Assembly: GCA_949825065.1 (NCBI GenBank)
Contig: OX463864.1
Span: 18,117,327-18,181,326, forward strand
DNA from: Odontocerum albicorne
Taxonomy: Eukaryota > Arthropoda > Insecta > Trichoptera > Odontoceridae
Length of the DNA: 64,000 bases
Direction: 5' to 3'
The position numbers were made by a program, and so were the translations under genes. Below the pieces are notes generated by a model, which saw only the letters and a list, made by a program, of their open reading frames with translations, was not told where the DNA came from and ran no database searches. Shown here in pieces: positions 51,401 through 62,109 of the stretch; position 1 is the first letter of the stretch; every line of letters starts with the position of its first letter.

Positions 51401-52650
51401 GATAGTTTCATCATCCAGATCACACTCTCAGCCGGAATTCTCTATAATACTCATTTTGTAAAGGTGACTAGCCACCACACAGTGGCCCGTCCGCAAATGA
51501 CAATATAACGATGCTTTTGAGTTGCTTGATATTGCTTTAATAATTTATGGTGAGCAGCATACAATCAATAAAAAATACATCAATTCAGATATAAAATTTT
51601 CTAAGAGTAAAGTCAGTCCGGAAGTTAATCCGCAAGGAATCAAACCTGGGGCGCCCGTTTGCTTAGCGTGAATGCTAGCCATGGACACCGTACGAGTATC
51701 CAACAAGATACAGGCAATTGCTTAGTTTAATACACTATCAATGATGACATGTCCAAAAAGAGAACAAAAAAATACTGACGAAACATGATATGTCCTTTTT
51801 AGTGCTTTTGAGAAGAGTGCTATCTAAATAGCTAAACGATACAAACAGACTTTTTTTTATTATTAAGTTTTTAAAAATCTATATAAAATTTCCAATTGAT
51901 ATGATATTATATAATTTGTCTTATGCTGTGACTATAAAAATGAAACAAAACGTACTATGACCGTGAAGTGAAAATGTAACAAAACGTATATGCAGAAGTT
52001 ACTGCGAAACGTGTGTATTCCTAATTTGAAACGCACGCTGTCGAAATACATTTAATTAGCAATTGAAATATGGGTACTTGCAATAATAATTTATTTTTCT
52101 TATAATTAATATTATTTATAGAATCCTGAATACGTAACATCAAATCTACAATATCATGTTTCACTGTATTTTATATAATAAACAAATACTGATAAAAAAT
52201 TTAAAAAAATTTGCAATTGTCCGATTCGGGATAAAAAAGTAAAATAAAATTGAGATACGTTCCAAACACCCCTTCCGGATTTCTTTATACACTTTCCATT
52301 CTCAGTCCATCTTTCCTAGCCTTCCTCCCCTCCCATGACTGAACTTACCCCCAGCCTCGGTCCCATGAGAGGGAGCTGACCTTTCCATTGTTCTTGGTAT
52401 GCACGCCCTAAGGTGGATGCAAGGGTTGGTAAAAAGACAGAGAAGGGGAAGATAAATCAATTTACTATAATACTAGTATCACTGTTATAGTATTTTAGAA
52501 CCACTTGCAGTACGGATATTGTAAATTATAATAAATAACATGTTAATAATTTGTTTTGAAGACGCTTGACTTCTACCCGGAGGCTTCGGGTTCAATTCTA
52601 AATGGTGCTCGAAAATAAAGAAAAAAAGAAAGTTTTCAGGCTGTATTTTT
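51401..52650. other. Intron-like sequence, copy B counterpart of 36010-37265
   Basis: It holds the second-family SINE head (minus, 51640-51710), the low-divergence homeodomain-site core (51985-52080) and the tRNA-like fragment (52556-52620). No exon is seen. Confidence 0.5.
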
Positions 52651-52654
52651 TTAA

Positions 52655-52990
52655 AAATTTTTATCCACTTTGCACGGATTTCTTCTGTTACACAAAGAGG
52701 GTTTGCTTCTAGCGTTAGCTTATTCGTTAGGAATAATATCAGCCAGGATTCTTCTCATACTGCTAGTCGGTACCGAGAATATATCAACCGTGTCATTCAG
52801 TTGGTTCAATATCTCTATACCACGCGTGACTGAGCGTTTAGCCATGATATTCGTCCTGTAAGTTGGTATATAGAACAGAAGGTGATTCCTTGCACGGCTA
52901 TATTTATTGGGTACATATAAACTTAGTGCTTCTAGAATCACGGGACAGTTAAAGGAACCTTGGAAAACCTGTTCTACGGTTCTGGGTGTC
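52655..52990 (-). pseudogene. Jockey-like LINE, short 5'-truncated copy, copy B
   Basis: Identical in protein to the copy A relic (LEALSLYVPNKYSRARN to RRILADIIPNE). Confidence 0.9.
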
Positions 52991-52999
52991 GCTTTCATC

Positions 53000-53735
53000 T
53001 AGGCCTTTTCTCTGCACGATTTTGGAGCATTGAGTCATCCAAGAGTTTTTAGTTTTCCTCTGGATGATTGTCGAGGAAGATCCACAGACATTGCCTGATT
53101 CACAGTATGGTCTGGTGGTGTCTGTCTTATGTGCCCGTACCATCTCAGCTGTCGCTCTTCCAGCTTACTGTTTATGTCAGTGACCCCCAGGCTACCACGA
53201 ATGCGTGAGCTCTTAATTTTATCTTTTAGTGATACTCCTGCCAACCACCTAAGCTTTCGCATTTCTGCTGTTTCAAGTTGCCTAGAGTAGGATCTGTACA
53301 CAGTCCAGCATTCTGAGCCATACATAATTGCGGGTCTAACGATAGTCTGGTATACCTTTTCTTTTAGTTTTATAGGCATTTTTGGGTCACACAAGACTCC
53401 TGTTACACGATAACAGTCTTGTGTGACCAAAAAATGCTATCCCTCTTAATACCAACTGTTATTAATGTTATCCCTCTTAATACTAACTGAGAAAATACTG
53501 TCCAAATGGTAGAACTCTTCAACCTGCTCCAGTCTTTCATTATTCACCTTTCTATCACCATTACTTTGAATTTTGTAACATTTATTCTCAGATCTTTCTC
53601 TTTGCATCTCTCGTGCAATTTACTTATCAAACTCTGTATTTCCTCTTCATTCTTCGCCAATTCTACCATGTCATCTGCATACAGCAATCCGCATACGTTC
53701 CCATTCGATATTTCTACATCACCAATTGATATCTG
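53000..53735 (-). pseudogene. RTE-like LINE relics, copy B
   Basis: Bases 53035-53430 are open for 131 codons: DPKMPIKLKEKVYQTIVRPA, IMYGSECWTVYRS, RIRGSLGVTDINSKLEERQL and RWYGHIRQTPPDHTVNQAM. Upstream on the strand (53480-53735) is the YADD-bearing piece. A 24-bp inverted pair around 53385-53430 (ACACAAGACTCCTGTTACAC / GATAACAGTCTTGTGT) lies at the relic's start. Confidence 0.8.
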
Positions 53736-53759
53736 TAGGTCCTTCCCATATCATCATCA

Positions 53760-54150
53760 TCATCATTGTCAACCAGGGTCGATCCACTGCTGGATGAAGG
53801 TCTCCCCAAGTTGACTCCACCGAACAGTTCGGTCCTTTGCTCGCCTATGCCACGTGATGCTGCCATGCTTCCTGATTTCGTCCATCCAGCGTACCTTCGG
53901 TCTTCTTCTAGGCCTCTTTATGCCTCTTGGGTACCATTGGATTATTTCGGATGTATATCTATATAATTGTTTATTTCGGATGTATATCTATATAATTTCG
54001 TCCATCCAGCGTACCTTCCCATATATATCTATATAATTGTTGAACAACCAGGAGTATATATGCTTTAGAGTCCCATTGACTTTGTTTCCTAACGCTAAAC
54101 GTCGTTCAATATCCATTTTAACTCTTCCGTCATCTGAGAATATACTACTT
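53760..54150 (-). pseudogene. RTE-like LINE relic, ORF end, copy B
   Basis: Counterpart of 38390-38785, ending in the LGET-x-IQQWIDPG motif. The internal AATTATATAGATATACATCC duplication is one unit shorter than in copy A. Confidence 0.75.
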
Positions 54151-54159
54151 ATTAATCAA

Positions 54160-54480
54160 ATGCATTAATTATCAATTTCGTATTTTCAAAACGTTTAAAT
54201 TTGACGTGACGAACGCAAATACAAAGGAAGTCACAATCGATCTTCTCGGCGAATCGAAAAAAATAAAAATAAAAAACAATTAGTTTCGAAATAAAAAGAA
54301 ACTCGTAAAAAAAGAGAACGAGTGAATCGGTAAGTATCGGATCGTTCTCATAGTTCGTTTTCTCGATCATTCGACCGGAAGTGGTTTGGTGAAATAATAA
54401 GTCTGAAATATTTAAAATCCGATCCGTGGTCACACCAAAAATACTGACCATGGAAAAGTTGAAAGGCGTCCATAATTGTT
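54160..54480. promoter_or_regulatory. Candidate enhancer with ETS-RUNX composite motif, copy B
   Basis: Partner of 38790-39115. ACCGGAAGTGGTT is at 54374-54386 and unchanged. Confidence 0.3.
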
Positions 54481-54559
54481 GGTTTCAGATTAAAACTTTT
54501 CAATGCAAGATATGATATAAAACGTTGGATTTATCTTTGTATAAACTCTCCACAATATA

Positions 54560-54868
54560 TTTATGTATTATTCATAGCTAAAGCATTAACATTATGGAGG
54601 TATAAATACATTGTAATTGGTATAGTTTAACACTGTTTATTCCACTTTAATATAACGGTATAACACTACAAGTTTCAAAGTTTTCACCTCATCATAAGAG
54701 GAACACAAACAAGACTCTTTTTTGTGTTGTTTGTGTTTATTTTCAGTTTTCAGAGGACACAAACAAGATATTTTGTGCTCCTCTGATGATGAGACGAAAA
54801 CCTTGAAACCGGTAGGGTTGTATCGTTATATAAAGTGGAATAAACATTGTTTGATTAAACAAATTATA
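54560..54868. repeat. Palindromic element, locus 2, copy B
   Basis: Same structure as 39183-39495, with CTCTGATGATGAGACGAAAA and CCTTGAAACCGGTAGGGTTG kept. Confidence 0.85.
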
Positions 54869-54870
54869 AA

Positions 54871-55210
54871 AATCAAATAAACCTACAGGTTTCAAGGCTT
54901 TCACCTCATCTTCAGGGGAGCGTAAACAAGACTATATGCTGTTCGAACTGGTACCGATATACACGCTTCAACGATTGGGGGCTGAGGGATGAGGGAGGCA
55001 TGGGACAATTTCGGCCAAGAGCGGAGAGATTTTTGGGAAATAACTGTTCAATAGATGTTCGGATCGGTGTTCGATGAGGTGAAAGCCTTTAAACCGGTAG
55101 GGTTATACCGTCACAAAAAAGTGGAATAAACAGTGTTTGATAAAAATAAATTACAATGTCTTTAAACCTCCACAACGTTAATGCCTTAACTATAAACAAC
55201 AAATTATAAA
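54871..55210. repeat. Extra palindromic element with internal region, copy B only
   Basis: The left arm (CTACAGGTTTCAAGGCTTTC, CACCTCATCTTCAGGGGAGC) and right arm (GATGAGGTGAAAGCCTTTAA, ACCGGTAGGGTTATACCG, GTGTTTGATAAAAATAAATT) enclose about 140 bases. That inner part includes GAACTGGTACCGATATACAC and GGGGGCTGAGGGATGAGGGA. The same internal region occurs at 59488-59620, defining a longer form of the family. It lies back to back with locus 2, and the word AAATTATAAA is repeated at both edges. Confidence 0.85.
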
Positions 55211-55254
55211 AAAATCTGTGTTAATGTTGTATTATTTTATATCTCGCTTTATAC

Positions 55255-55600
55255 AGTAAAACCTCGCATGTTGTATTCTTTTCCAACCAACCAGAAATGT
55301 GTTAAATTAGTACAAAATGAAATCAGGCTGAAACCCTTTACAAAAACTTTGTTTACTAACACTAATCAAACCAATAACTTCCGGATCGAAAGACAGACAG
55401 GTGTCTTACCAACCAGGCAACGGATGTTATCCTATCTGGTTGGTTGAAAGGTATTACTATAGGTGCATGGCTGCGCGGTAATGAACCGGACTTCCACGTG
55501 GAAGGTCGTCGGTTCAAACCTCGTGCTGTGCTACTGCTCTCGAGAATGACGCTGGTATTTTTTCCGCCTAGTATTCGGGAGTAAGGATATCTATTCTTTC
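55255..55600. mobile_element. SINE pieces, copy B (fuller than A)
   Basis: The minus-strand tRNA-derived SINE (CTTCCGGATCGAAAGACAGA) is followed by a plus-strand tRNA-like head with a good B box (GTCGGTTCAAACCTCGTGCT). Bases 55513-55925 are missing from copy A. Confidence 0.65.
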
Positions 55601-55859
55601 AAAAAAAAAAAAGGAAACATAACATGCCACTGTGCTTCAATCGTCTCACTTCGGTGTGCCATTGGACACAGCTGGTGAGTTTGCTGGTGTACAACGGCTC
55701 GCTTTAAGTCACAGCTTCACTTTTCAACTGAATTTCCGTTGGAATGGCAAGATGATCCTTGACTACAAGGTTCAGTAATAACGACGATTATCATAGGGTA
55801 ATAAATGTCAATTAAATAAATGTCAATTAAATAAATAAATAATATTAATCTTGAATGAA

Positions 55860-56180
55860 CTGACTTGAGATGAATGTGAACTTAAGGCTGATATATTAAG
55901 TAAGAGAGATGATGAGAGAGAGATGGTTTGGACATGTAGAACGAATGAACAAAGAAATACTAATATAGTCGAAGGCGTGGCAGAGAAAGATCAAGAAAAG
56001 AATTGATCAAGTGAATTATATTTTGAAAAAAAAAAGGAGCCGTAAATAGAAAGAGAAATCGAATGAGAAAGTGTATGGATAAAGGAGAGGGGAATGATGT
56101 GTGTCGAGACAGGATAATATGACGCTCTTTTTTCTCTGTCTACCCCGAAAGAGAAATAGCGTGAACGTATGTATGTATAT
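55860..56180 (+). pseudogene. RTE-like LINE relic, 3' part, copy B
   Basis: GATGAATGTGAACTTAAGGC, then GAGATGGTTTGGACATGTAG and the 3' end GTGTGTCGAGACAGGATAAT with CTACCCCGAAAGAGAAATAG. More complete than 39805-40050. Confidence 0.7.
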
Positions 56181-56319
56181 AAAATCAGAAAAAAATCGAT
56201 TTTTGACGATTTACGAAAAACTAGAGGGGGAAAAACGATGTTTGGTTTTCATCGGAAATCGAACACGAAGCCCCTGCACTTTGAGTCGAAGATAACTCTT
56301 CAAATAAGTGAACTAATTA

Positions 56320-57430
56320 TATATATATTTTTTTAATTAAAATGGTTGCAAACCACTTTCGTGTCGATTGTAAACAGTAAAACAAGCAACAAAAGCGAAC
56401 AACGGAGGCGATTGCTTCCGTCGTAGCGAATGACTTGCAACTTCTGCCGCCTGACTTCATCAATGGACTGTGGATGGGCCTCCGGTCTACTCCACGCCAC
56501 TCCACTTTACTATCTCCCGATTTCATTCAGGCCTTGCCTGACTCGGCTACAAGTGTTTTAAATTGGATACTCCATTCAGTGAAAGAAAGCAAAAAAATAA
56601 ACAATATTTATAAATGGACACACATATCTCCTATACATATCTTGAAGTTCGTAACACTTTGCAATTATCGTTTTTCTAAATTTGACTGTTCTGTTCAGTT
56701 CGATCCCACCACCAACTACGCTGTTATGGGGAACAAAATAAGTCCCCATCCAGCGCGATCTACACTGGAGATCGATATCTTCTTTATTTTGTTATGAGCG
56801 TAAAGTCACGTAGTGACGAAGAAGGAAATGCCCAAACAGACTCCTTCTCCGGTGGCAACACACCTGAGTGTGAATAGAATAGTAGTGACGACGGACTTAA
56901 GGTCCGACATCACGGGAGAAGGGAAATAGCTCGTAGCGCAGTAATTTTTTTCTTATAAAGTGGCTTAAGGCCTGAAGTTCAAAAAGCCCAGCAAGCTGCC
57001 AGTGCTTTCATAGAACACTTCAAACGCGACAAAACTAGCCTTTGACGCCACTAGATCAGAGAAGCCAATCGGTTCGAAGATGAACCAATGTAAGGTTAAA
57101 TGGAATTCTCTTCAGAAATTACTGACATGATTATTATCGCAGTACCACTGAATGCGCTCCGCGGATTGATACAGATATCCGCAAGAATTGCAATATTAAT
57201 TGCAAATAGGGACAAGATTGAAGGTAGGTAATAGGGGCAAGATTAAAGCTAGGTAATAGGGGCAAGATTAAAATTGAAAATAGGGACAATATTGAAGCTA
57301 AAGAATTTGCCATTAAAGCTCATATGGCAAGAGAGAAATTGGGTATACCCATGGGGAGCCGAGGCGTGCCCTGATACAAGGAAATAATTTAAATGTCTGT
57401 CTTCCCACTGAGAAGGACGATCAACACTGT
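56320..57430. repeat. Uncharacterised element and flank, copy B
   Basis: Counterpart of 40160-41254, with the same short frames. The GGGGCAAGATTAAAGCTAGG-type direct repeat at 57215-57300 has one more unit than in copy A. Confidence 0.5.
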
Positions 57431-57434
57431 TGCT

Positions 57435-57610
57435 AAGTCGATAGTCTAAATTTGACAGTTCATCCATCAGATGAACTAGAGCACGTTGATGAGTTCTGTT
57501 ATCTAGGCAGTATGTTTACATGTGATGGGCGATTGTCGGCGGTAGTGGTCTAACGGTTATCATTCACGTTAAGCAAGCTGACGTTCCAGGTTCATCTCCA
57601 GGTCATATTA
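57435..57610 (+). pseudogene. RTE-like LINE piece and SINE head, copy B
   Basis: LEHVDEFCYLGSMFTCDGRL is intact here. The second-family SINE head follows at once (GGTAGTGGTCTAACGGTTAT, CCAGGTTCATCTCC). Confidence 0.7.
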
Positions 57611-58252
57611 TTAAATATTTTCTAATTTATTATGAAAACGAATTCAACTCGTAATTTTCTTTCAAAATAACCTTCAAATGTAACTTTTAATTTTTTCAGT
57701 GAAACAAAAATTTTAATTCAAATTATTATTGATTTATTATTATGGATCAAAATAATACGATGACTGCTATTAAGGGTTGCAGATGTTAAAAGGAAGAGAC
57801 GGTCGCGTCAGTCACAACGAACAAACGAGACTAGAGAAGTTGCAATAAGACGATATCATAAAACAACACAAAGACATGCACAGTGCCACATAAAACTAAA
57901 TATTTTCACCATTATTGACGGGTTATTACTAGTCAAATATAATTAACCATAGGTATAAAGCATCAACCTATTTTGTCATGTTTACATCTTCCCAGCAAGT
58001 TACGACATAAGAGAGACAAGTCCGGATCCATTTAATTTTAGTATTTACTTGAAATTAGTTGATTTTTTCAAATATTACATATTAATATTTGTCATGTATG
58101 TTAAAATAAAATAAATTTCGTATGGTACCCTTCAACAAATTCGAAATGATCATACGAAAATTTCGAATACGTTGTCATGAATCAACTTTGACTTCAGCCC
58201 CAATAATCGAGCCTTTGTTTTTAAAATAACTGAAAGAGGCACATGACTCACC

Positions 58253-58440
58253 GCTCCACGGGAATCGAAACGTCCATCCTCCAGATTGGGAGACACAAGA
58301 CAACTAGACTACGGAGGTCCTCTAGAATACTTTTAATTTTTTATTTTATTTATTTATTTATTCATTATTACACATGACAAGAAATATACATAATTTGCGA
58401 AAAAACAACAGGTAATTTAATTTGGACATACAATTTTAAT
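58253..58440 (-). mobile_element. tRNA-like SINE head and LINE 3' tail
   Basis: Minus strand 58253-58330: CTCCGTAGTCTAGTTGTCTT, TCCCAATCTGGAGGATGGAC and the B-box-like CGTTTCGATTCCCGTGGAGC. The plus-strand TTTATTTATTTATTTATTCA at 58345 with ACATGACAAGAAATATAC is the inverted tail seen at 34430-34545. Confidence 0.6.
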
Positions 58441-58554
58441 GGATCTAGGTTTGTTGCCTTTCATTTGTCGTATCCCCAGTAAACAAGGCGTTTGCCTGTA
58501 TCTCACTGAGGATATTCAATTCATATTTATAAAAGGCACAAACAATCAAATTTG

Positions 58555-58905
58555 ACTGTCGCGCTAGAAATGCAGCGCGTACCAGGCTGGAGAGTGAATT
58601 TAACCAGAATAATGCCCGACAAATGGCGAAGGCCTGTAGAGTGCCTCCCTTTTGGAGGAAACCTCAACTATGTTACCGCACGTGGAAGAACCTGAATAGA
58701 TTCCACACCAAAGTAGATTGAACCGGGGACAACTTAGTCATATGGGGAATCTCGGACGACTCTGCCTGCACCTATGGCTAGCTGGAAAACATAGAGCAAC
58801 TCTTCACGTGCGATGGTTGTTCAATTAAATGTGGATTCGACGACGACATTCAACGGAAAGCGACAGTGGTGTTCCCAGTCATCAAACATTGAGGAGACGT
58901 TCTTT
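58555..58905 (+). pseudogene. LINE relic, C-terminal Cys/His region
   Basis: The plus strand reads TRLESEFNQNNARQMAKACR, WRKPQLCYRTWKNLNRFHTK, GDNLVIWGISDDSACTYG, LENIEQLFTCDGCSIKCGFD with stops. W-K-x-LNR-x-x-T-x-x-x ... WGISDDSAC-x-x-G ... E-x-LF-x-C is the Zn-ribbon-like end of many insect LINE ORF2s. Degraded. Confidence 0.7.
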
Positions 58906-58929
58906 AGTTAAGTTCAACAAATGAACAAA

Positions 58930-59180
58930 GGTAAGAAAGACTTTTCACCAGCATGAATTAATTGGCTTAGACAAAATTCAAAAGACGATATACCCATAAC
59001 ATAGTGCAGAAATCGTTTTCTAGAAATGCAATCGTAGCCAACTGTCCCATTTCTCTCTGATGCAGCATTTCCGGTAGTAAATATAGGGTGGGATCTGCTT
59101 CCGGTTCCGGGATACATTCTGCCACTTCCGGATTAAGACTGCGGTTCTGTGCAACCTCCCTGTCTCCACACACAACAGTC
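58930..59180 (-). other. GC-richer patch with open minus frames, unidentified
   Basis: Two overlapping minus frames of 67-68 codons occur (for example EVAQNRSLNPEVAECIPEPE). Several TTCCGG words (CATTTCCGG, GCTTCCGGTTCC, CACTTCCGG) fall within 80 bases, ETS-like on the minus strand. No splice pair convinces me. It could be an old LINE piece or a regulatory patch. Confidence 0.3.
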
Positions 59181-59299
59181 TTGTTTTATCTTATGTTTCT
59201 ACTTAATTAATTATACTCGTATGGGAGTTCACACTCTAAAGATCATTCGAAACATTTAAATCTGAGTAAATATTGCTTTTAAATAAGATTTTTTTATAA

Positions 59300-59400
59300 A
59301 AGATTTTTTTATAAATCGAAGCAGTAACCTCCGGATCAGAAGACAGAATGTCTTACCAACCAAATTACGGATGTCATTCTATCTGGTTGGTTTAAAGGTA
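59300..59400 (-). mobile_element. SINE head, minus
   Basis: AACCTCCGGATCAGAAGACA and GTCTTACCAACCAAATTACG are the complement of the tRNA-like head, followed by TCTGGTTGGTTTAAAGG. Confidence 0.6.
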
Positions 59401-59920
59401 TCCACTTTTTTGTAACGGTATAACCCTACCGGTTTCAAGGTTTTCACATCATCATCAGAGGAGCAAAAACAAGACTGAATTTCTTTCGAACTGGTACCGA
59501 CATACTACTTCCAACGGTAACATTCGAGTTGGGGACTGAGGGAGGAGACAACCTTAGCGAGCAGCGGCGAGATTCTTGGAATATATGTGTTTGCCAGATG
59601 TTCACCGGTGAAAACCTTTGAAACCGGTTAGGTTTTTTTTTAAACTGGCGAGTTTATTGCCATGTGGCAATCTCTTCTAACCAACCAGAAAGCTATTTTA
59701 TAGGACCTAAGTGTTAACCAGACTGGAATCCTATTTACAAAAAATCTGGGTTCCAGCGGGGATCGAACCCGCAACCTCCGGATCGGCAGACAAGTGTCTT
59801 ACCCCCAGGCCACGGATGTCGTCCGTTATACCGTTACATAAAGTGTTATACCATTACATAAAGGTTATACCGTTACATAAAGTGGAAAAACAGTGTTTGA
59901 TAAAACAAATTATTATTTTA
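59400..59920. mobile_element. Palindromic element, long form, split by a SINE
   Basis: The left arm (CACTTTTTTGTAACGGTATAA, CCGGTTTCAAGGTTTTCACA) and internal region (GAACTGGTACCGACATACTA, GGACTGAGGGAGGAGACAAC) lead to the right arm start GAAACCGGTTAGG at 59618. A minus-strand SINE (59637-59830: ATTGCCATGTGGCAATCTCT, GGGATCGAACCCGCAACCTC) then interrupts it. The right arm resumes at 59826 with GTTATACCGTTACATAAAG in three tandem units and CAGTGTTTGATAAAACAAAT. The SINE has a perfect B box and is among the best conserved here. Confidence 0.8.
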
Positions 59921-60330
59921 TGCCACATCAAGAAATTGTTTGACTTCGATAAAATCTAATATACTCGTATATATAATTTTGTTTTAATCTTCACAGGATG
60001 GCCGAAAGTAATAAAACATAATAAATAAATTTGTATCCTTTTTTAAAAAAAGTACATTTTATAATTCAATGGACACTGAAGATACATAAAAATGGAAATG
60101 TCTCATACAAAAAAGAATAATATATTTTTTCCATACATAACCCTTTATTATTATCAACTTGGCAAATGGTCTTCTTTTCAATAGAAATTTTTATTGCTTA
60201 CTTATATAATAATACTCCCCTGAATGTCGAGTGCAATATAAAAAGGACATTATTTTAATGACTTCTGTAGTCACCCTTGTGTAAAGTTTGTATGCCAAAA
60301 TAATTGAACACAGAAATCACATTTTTTTAG
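59921..60330. other. AT-rich, no recognised feature
   Basis: Nothing beyond homopolymer-rich sequence. Confidence 0.5.
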
Positions 60331-60416
60331 TTTATTTGTATATAGAGTTTAGATTTATAATCAACTCGCATTCTTTCTTTGTGGATATATATATCAACTC
60401 GCATTCTTTCTGTGTG

Positions 60417-60707
60417 GATATATCGATCGTCCAGTTCATTACTCAGACAACTCCAAATAACCTGTTTTGAGATAATGAGAAAAGCAATATTATAATCGTC
60501 ACCATAAATCAAATACTATTCATTTTTGTCCGAGTTTTATATATTTTATCAATAGATTTTATCAATATCTATTGATAAAATATATAAAACTCGGGCAAAA
60601 ATGAATAGTATTTGATTTATGGTGACGATTATAATATTACTTTTCTCATTATCTCAAAACAGGTTATTTGGAGTTGTCTGAGTAATGAACTGGACGATCG
60701 ATATATC
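60417..60707. repeat. Near-perfect palindrome, 141-bp arms, 9-bp spacer
   Basis: 60417-60557 and 60567-60707 are reverse complements with only two mismatches that I can find. The left arm starts GATATATCGATCGTCCAG and ends TTTTATCAATAGAT. Direct repeats of CAACTCGCATTCTTTCTGTG flank it on both sides (60362, 60395, 60708). Confidence 0.97.
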
Positions 60708-60844
60708 AACTCGCATTCTTTCTGTGTGGAAATATATCAACTTACATTTTTTCTTAGATAGTAATAGAAGCTGCCCTGAAGGCTGACTAGAGTAAGTCCG
60801 ATCTACCTTTCTACTATAAATAAATAGTATTATAATAATATAAA

Positions 60845-61035
60845 TAGGCCAAAACCCGTACGATGGTTGTCGTCAAAGAAAGAATACGAGAATTGAATTT
60901 TGAATACGAGAGAGGAATACTTGGATTCTCTCCGAAAGTAATTCGAAATTTGAATCTCGGTGGGTCCGTTATACTGAACGAAGTGTAAATACCTAGCTAA
61001 CAATTTTTGAACCGGTGTAAAAGGGGACGATGTAT
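60845..61035 (+). repeat. Dispersed repeat ending GGTGTAAAAGGGGACGATG, copy 3
   Basis: Matches 24262-24465 over its whole length, including AGTAATTCGAAATTTGAATC and TACCTAGCTAACAATTTTTG. Confidence 0.8.
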
Positions 61036-61345
61036 AAATGACATATTTAAACAAATTTTACATTTATAAATATATTATATATTTTCATAAATGTAGAATT
61101 TGTTTTACTTCCGTGAATATTTCACGGGCTGCAACTAGTAAATAAATATATGTCTATTGATAGCAACATAGTATGTACGTACCTATATCCTTTCAAGTTT
61201 ATATTTATATTTCAAGATAATGTCGAAGAAAATACATTTCAGAGAGAAGCTTTAAAAAACTCATGTCATAACATCCCCTCCCCCCAAATACAATCTAGCG
61301 GACTTATTGCCAAGCGGTAATCTCTTCCAACCAAGAAGACAAAAG
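61036..61345. other. AT-rich; SINE tail piece at 61290-61345
   Basis: GCGGACTTATTGCCAAGCGG and AATCTCTTCCAACCAAG are the minus-strand SINE tail. Nothing else is recognised. Confidence 0.5.
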
Positions 61346-61519
61346 TAAATGAAGCAAGTTACATGGTCACATAATTCATTCAAATTACTATTCATCCCCA
61401 CGAAATCTATAAACACACACGTGAGCATATGCCCACGGACCCCAAAAAGACGAACAAAGTAAGATATCATCAATCAAAAGAAAAAGGAAGGGATGGTGGA
61501 GAGGAAAGAAAAAGAAAAA

Positions 61520-61835
61520 TCAGGAATGAAACACGTTATTTTACTGACTAGAAATTAAGAGTTTTTTCAGTCGCTTCTTAAAGCATGCCAAGAACGGAGC
61601 GAGTCTTATATTGGTTTGTAACTAATTCCAGAGTCTCACTGCATGGACAGTAAAGGACGACATAAAAAAAGAGGAGCCGGGAACTGGAAAGGCCAATAGA
61701 CAATCTATGTTTGAGCGTAGCGCTAATCCGTAGCACATCACCTGTTGCCTGACTAGTCCACCTACAGTATTAGCTGGAACGACCAAGGTCTGAGTGAATA
61801 TGATGGAATACAAGTATCTTGAACGAGTGGACATG
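61520..61835 (-). pseudogene. LINE relic, extreme C-terminus
   Basis: The minus strand reads GSSFFMSSFTVHAVRLWN, then after one stop LVTNIRLAPFLACFKKRLKK. SFTVHAVRLWNSLP-x-x-IR ... FKKRLK is the usual end of Jockey/CR1-like ORF2s. Upstream parts are scrambled. Confidence 0.7.
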
Positions 61836-61904
61836 TACTTGCTAATTAGTTAGTTGTAAGAATTGTTATCTAGTTATAAGTTAGTATGTAGGTGTAAACT
61901 AATT

Positions 61905-62105
61905 AATATTGTATTGTATTCTAATATACTTTAATTGTATACACATTACAGTTTGAAAAGCTTATTGCCATGTGACAATCTCTTCCAATCACCCAGAAAT
62001 ATGCTAAAGAAGCCTTATGTGAAATCCAGACAGGAAATCTTTTAAAAAAAATCTGGGCTTCAGCGGGATTCGAACACGCAACCTTCGAGTTGGGAGGTCT
62101 TATTA
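61905..62105 (-). mobile_element. tRNA-derived SINE, minus, head truncated
   Basis: Minus strand: B-box-like GTTGCGTGTTCGAATCCCGC, linker CTGTCTGGATTTCACATAAG and tail CTGGGTGATTGGAAGAGATT, GTATACAATTAAAGTA. The A-box end is missing. Confidence 0.75.
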
Positions 62106-62109
62106 TTTT

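Larger units (their letters stand above)
42102..58073. other. Copy B of the doubled locus (putative haplotype 2)
   Basis: It begins at the first base after the gap with the sequence found at 24556 and runs collinearly to the counterpart of 41901. It then continues past 58073 into sequence that copy A lacks. Entries below note only what adds to copy A. Confidence 0.9.

Noticed and set aside
42102..58073. A genuine recent segmental duplication creating two Pax2/5/8 genes
   Set aside because: Both inner boundaries coincide exactly with a 200-N gap and the differences look allelic. An unmerged overlap is simpler. Long reads could reverse this view.
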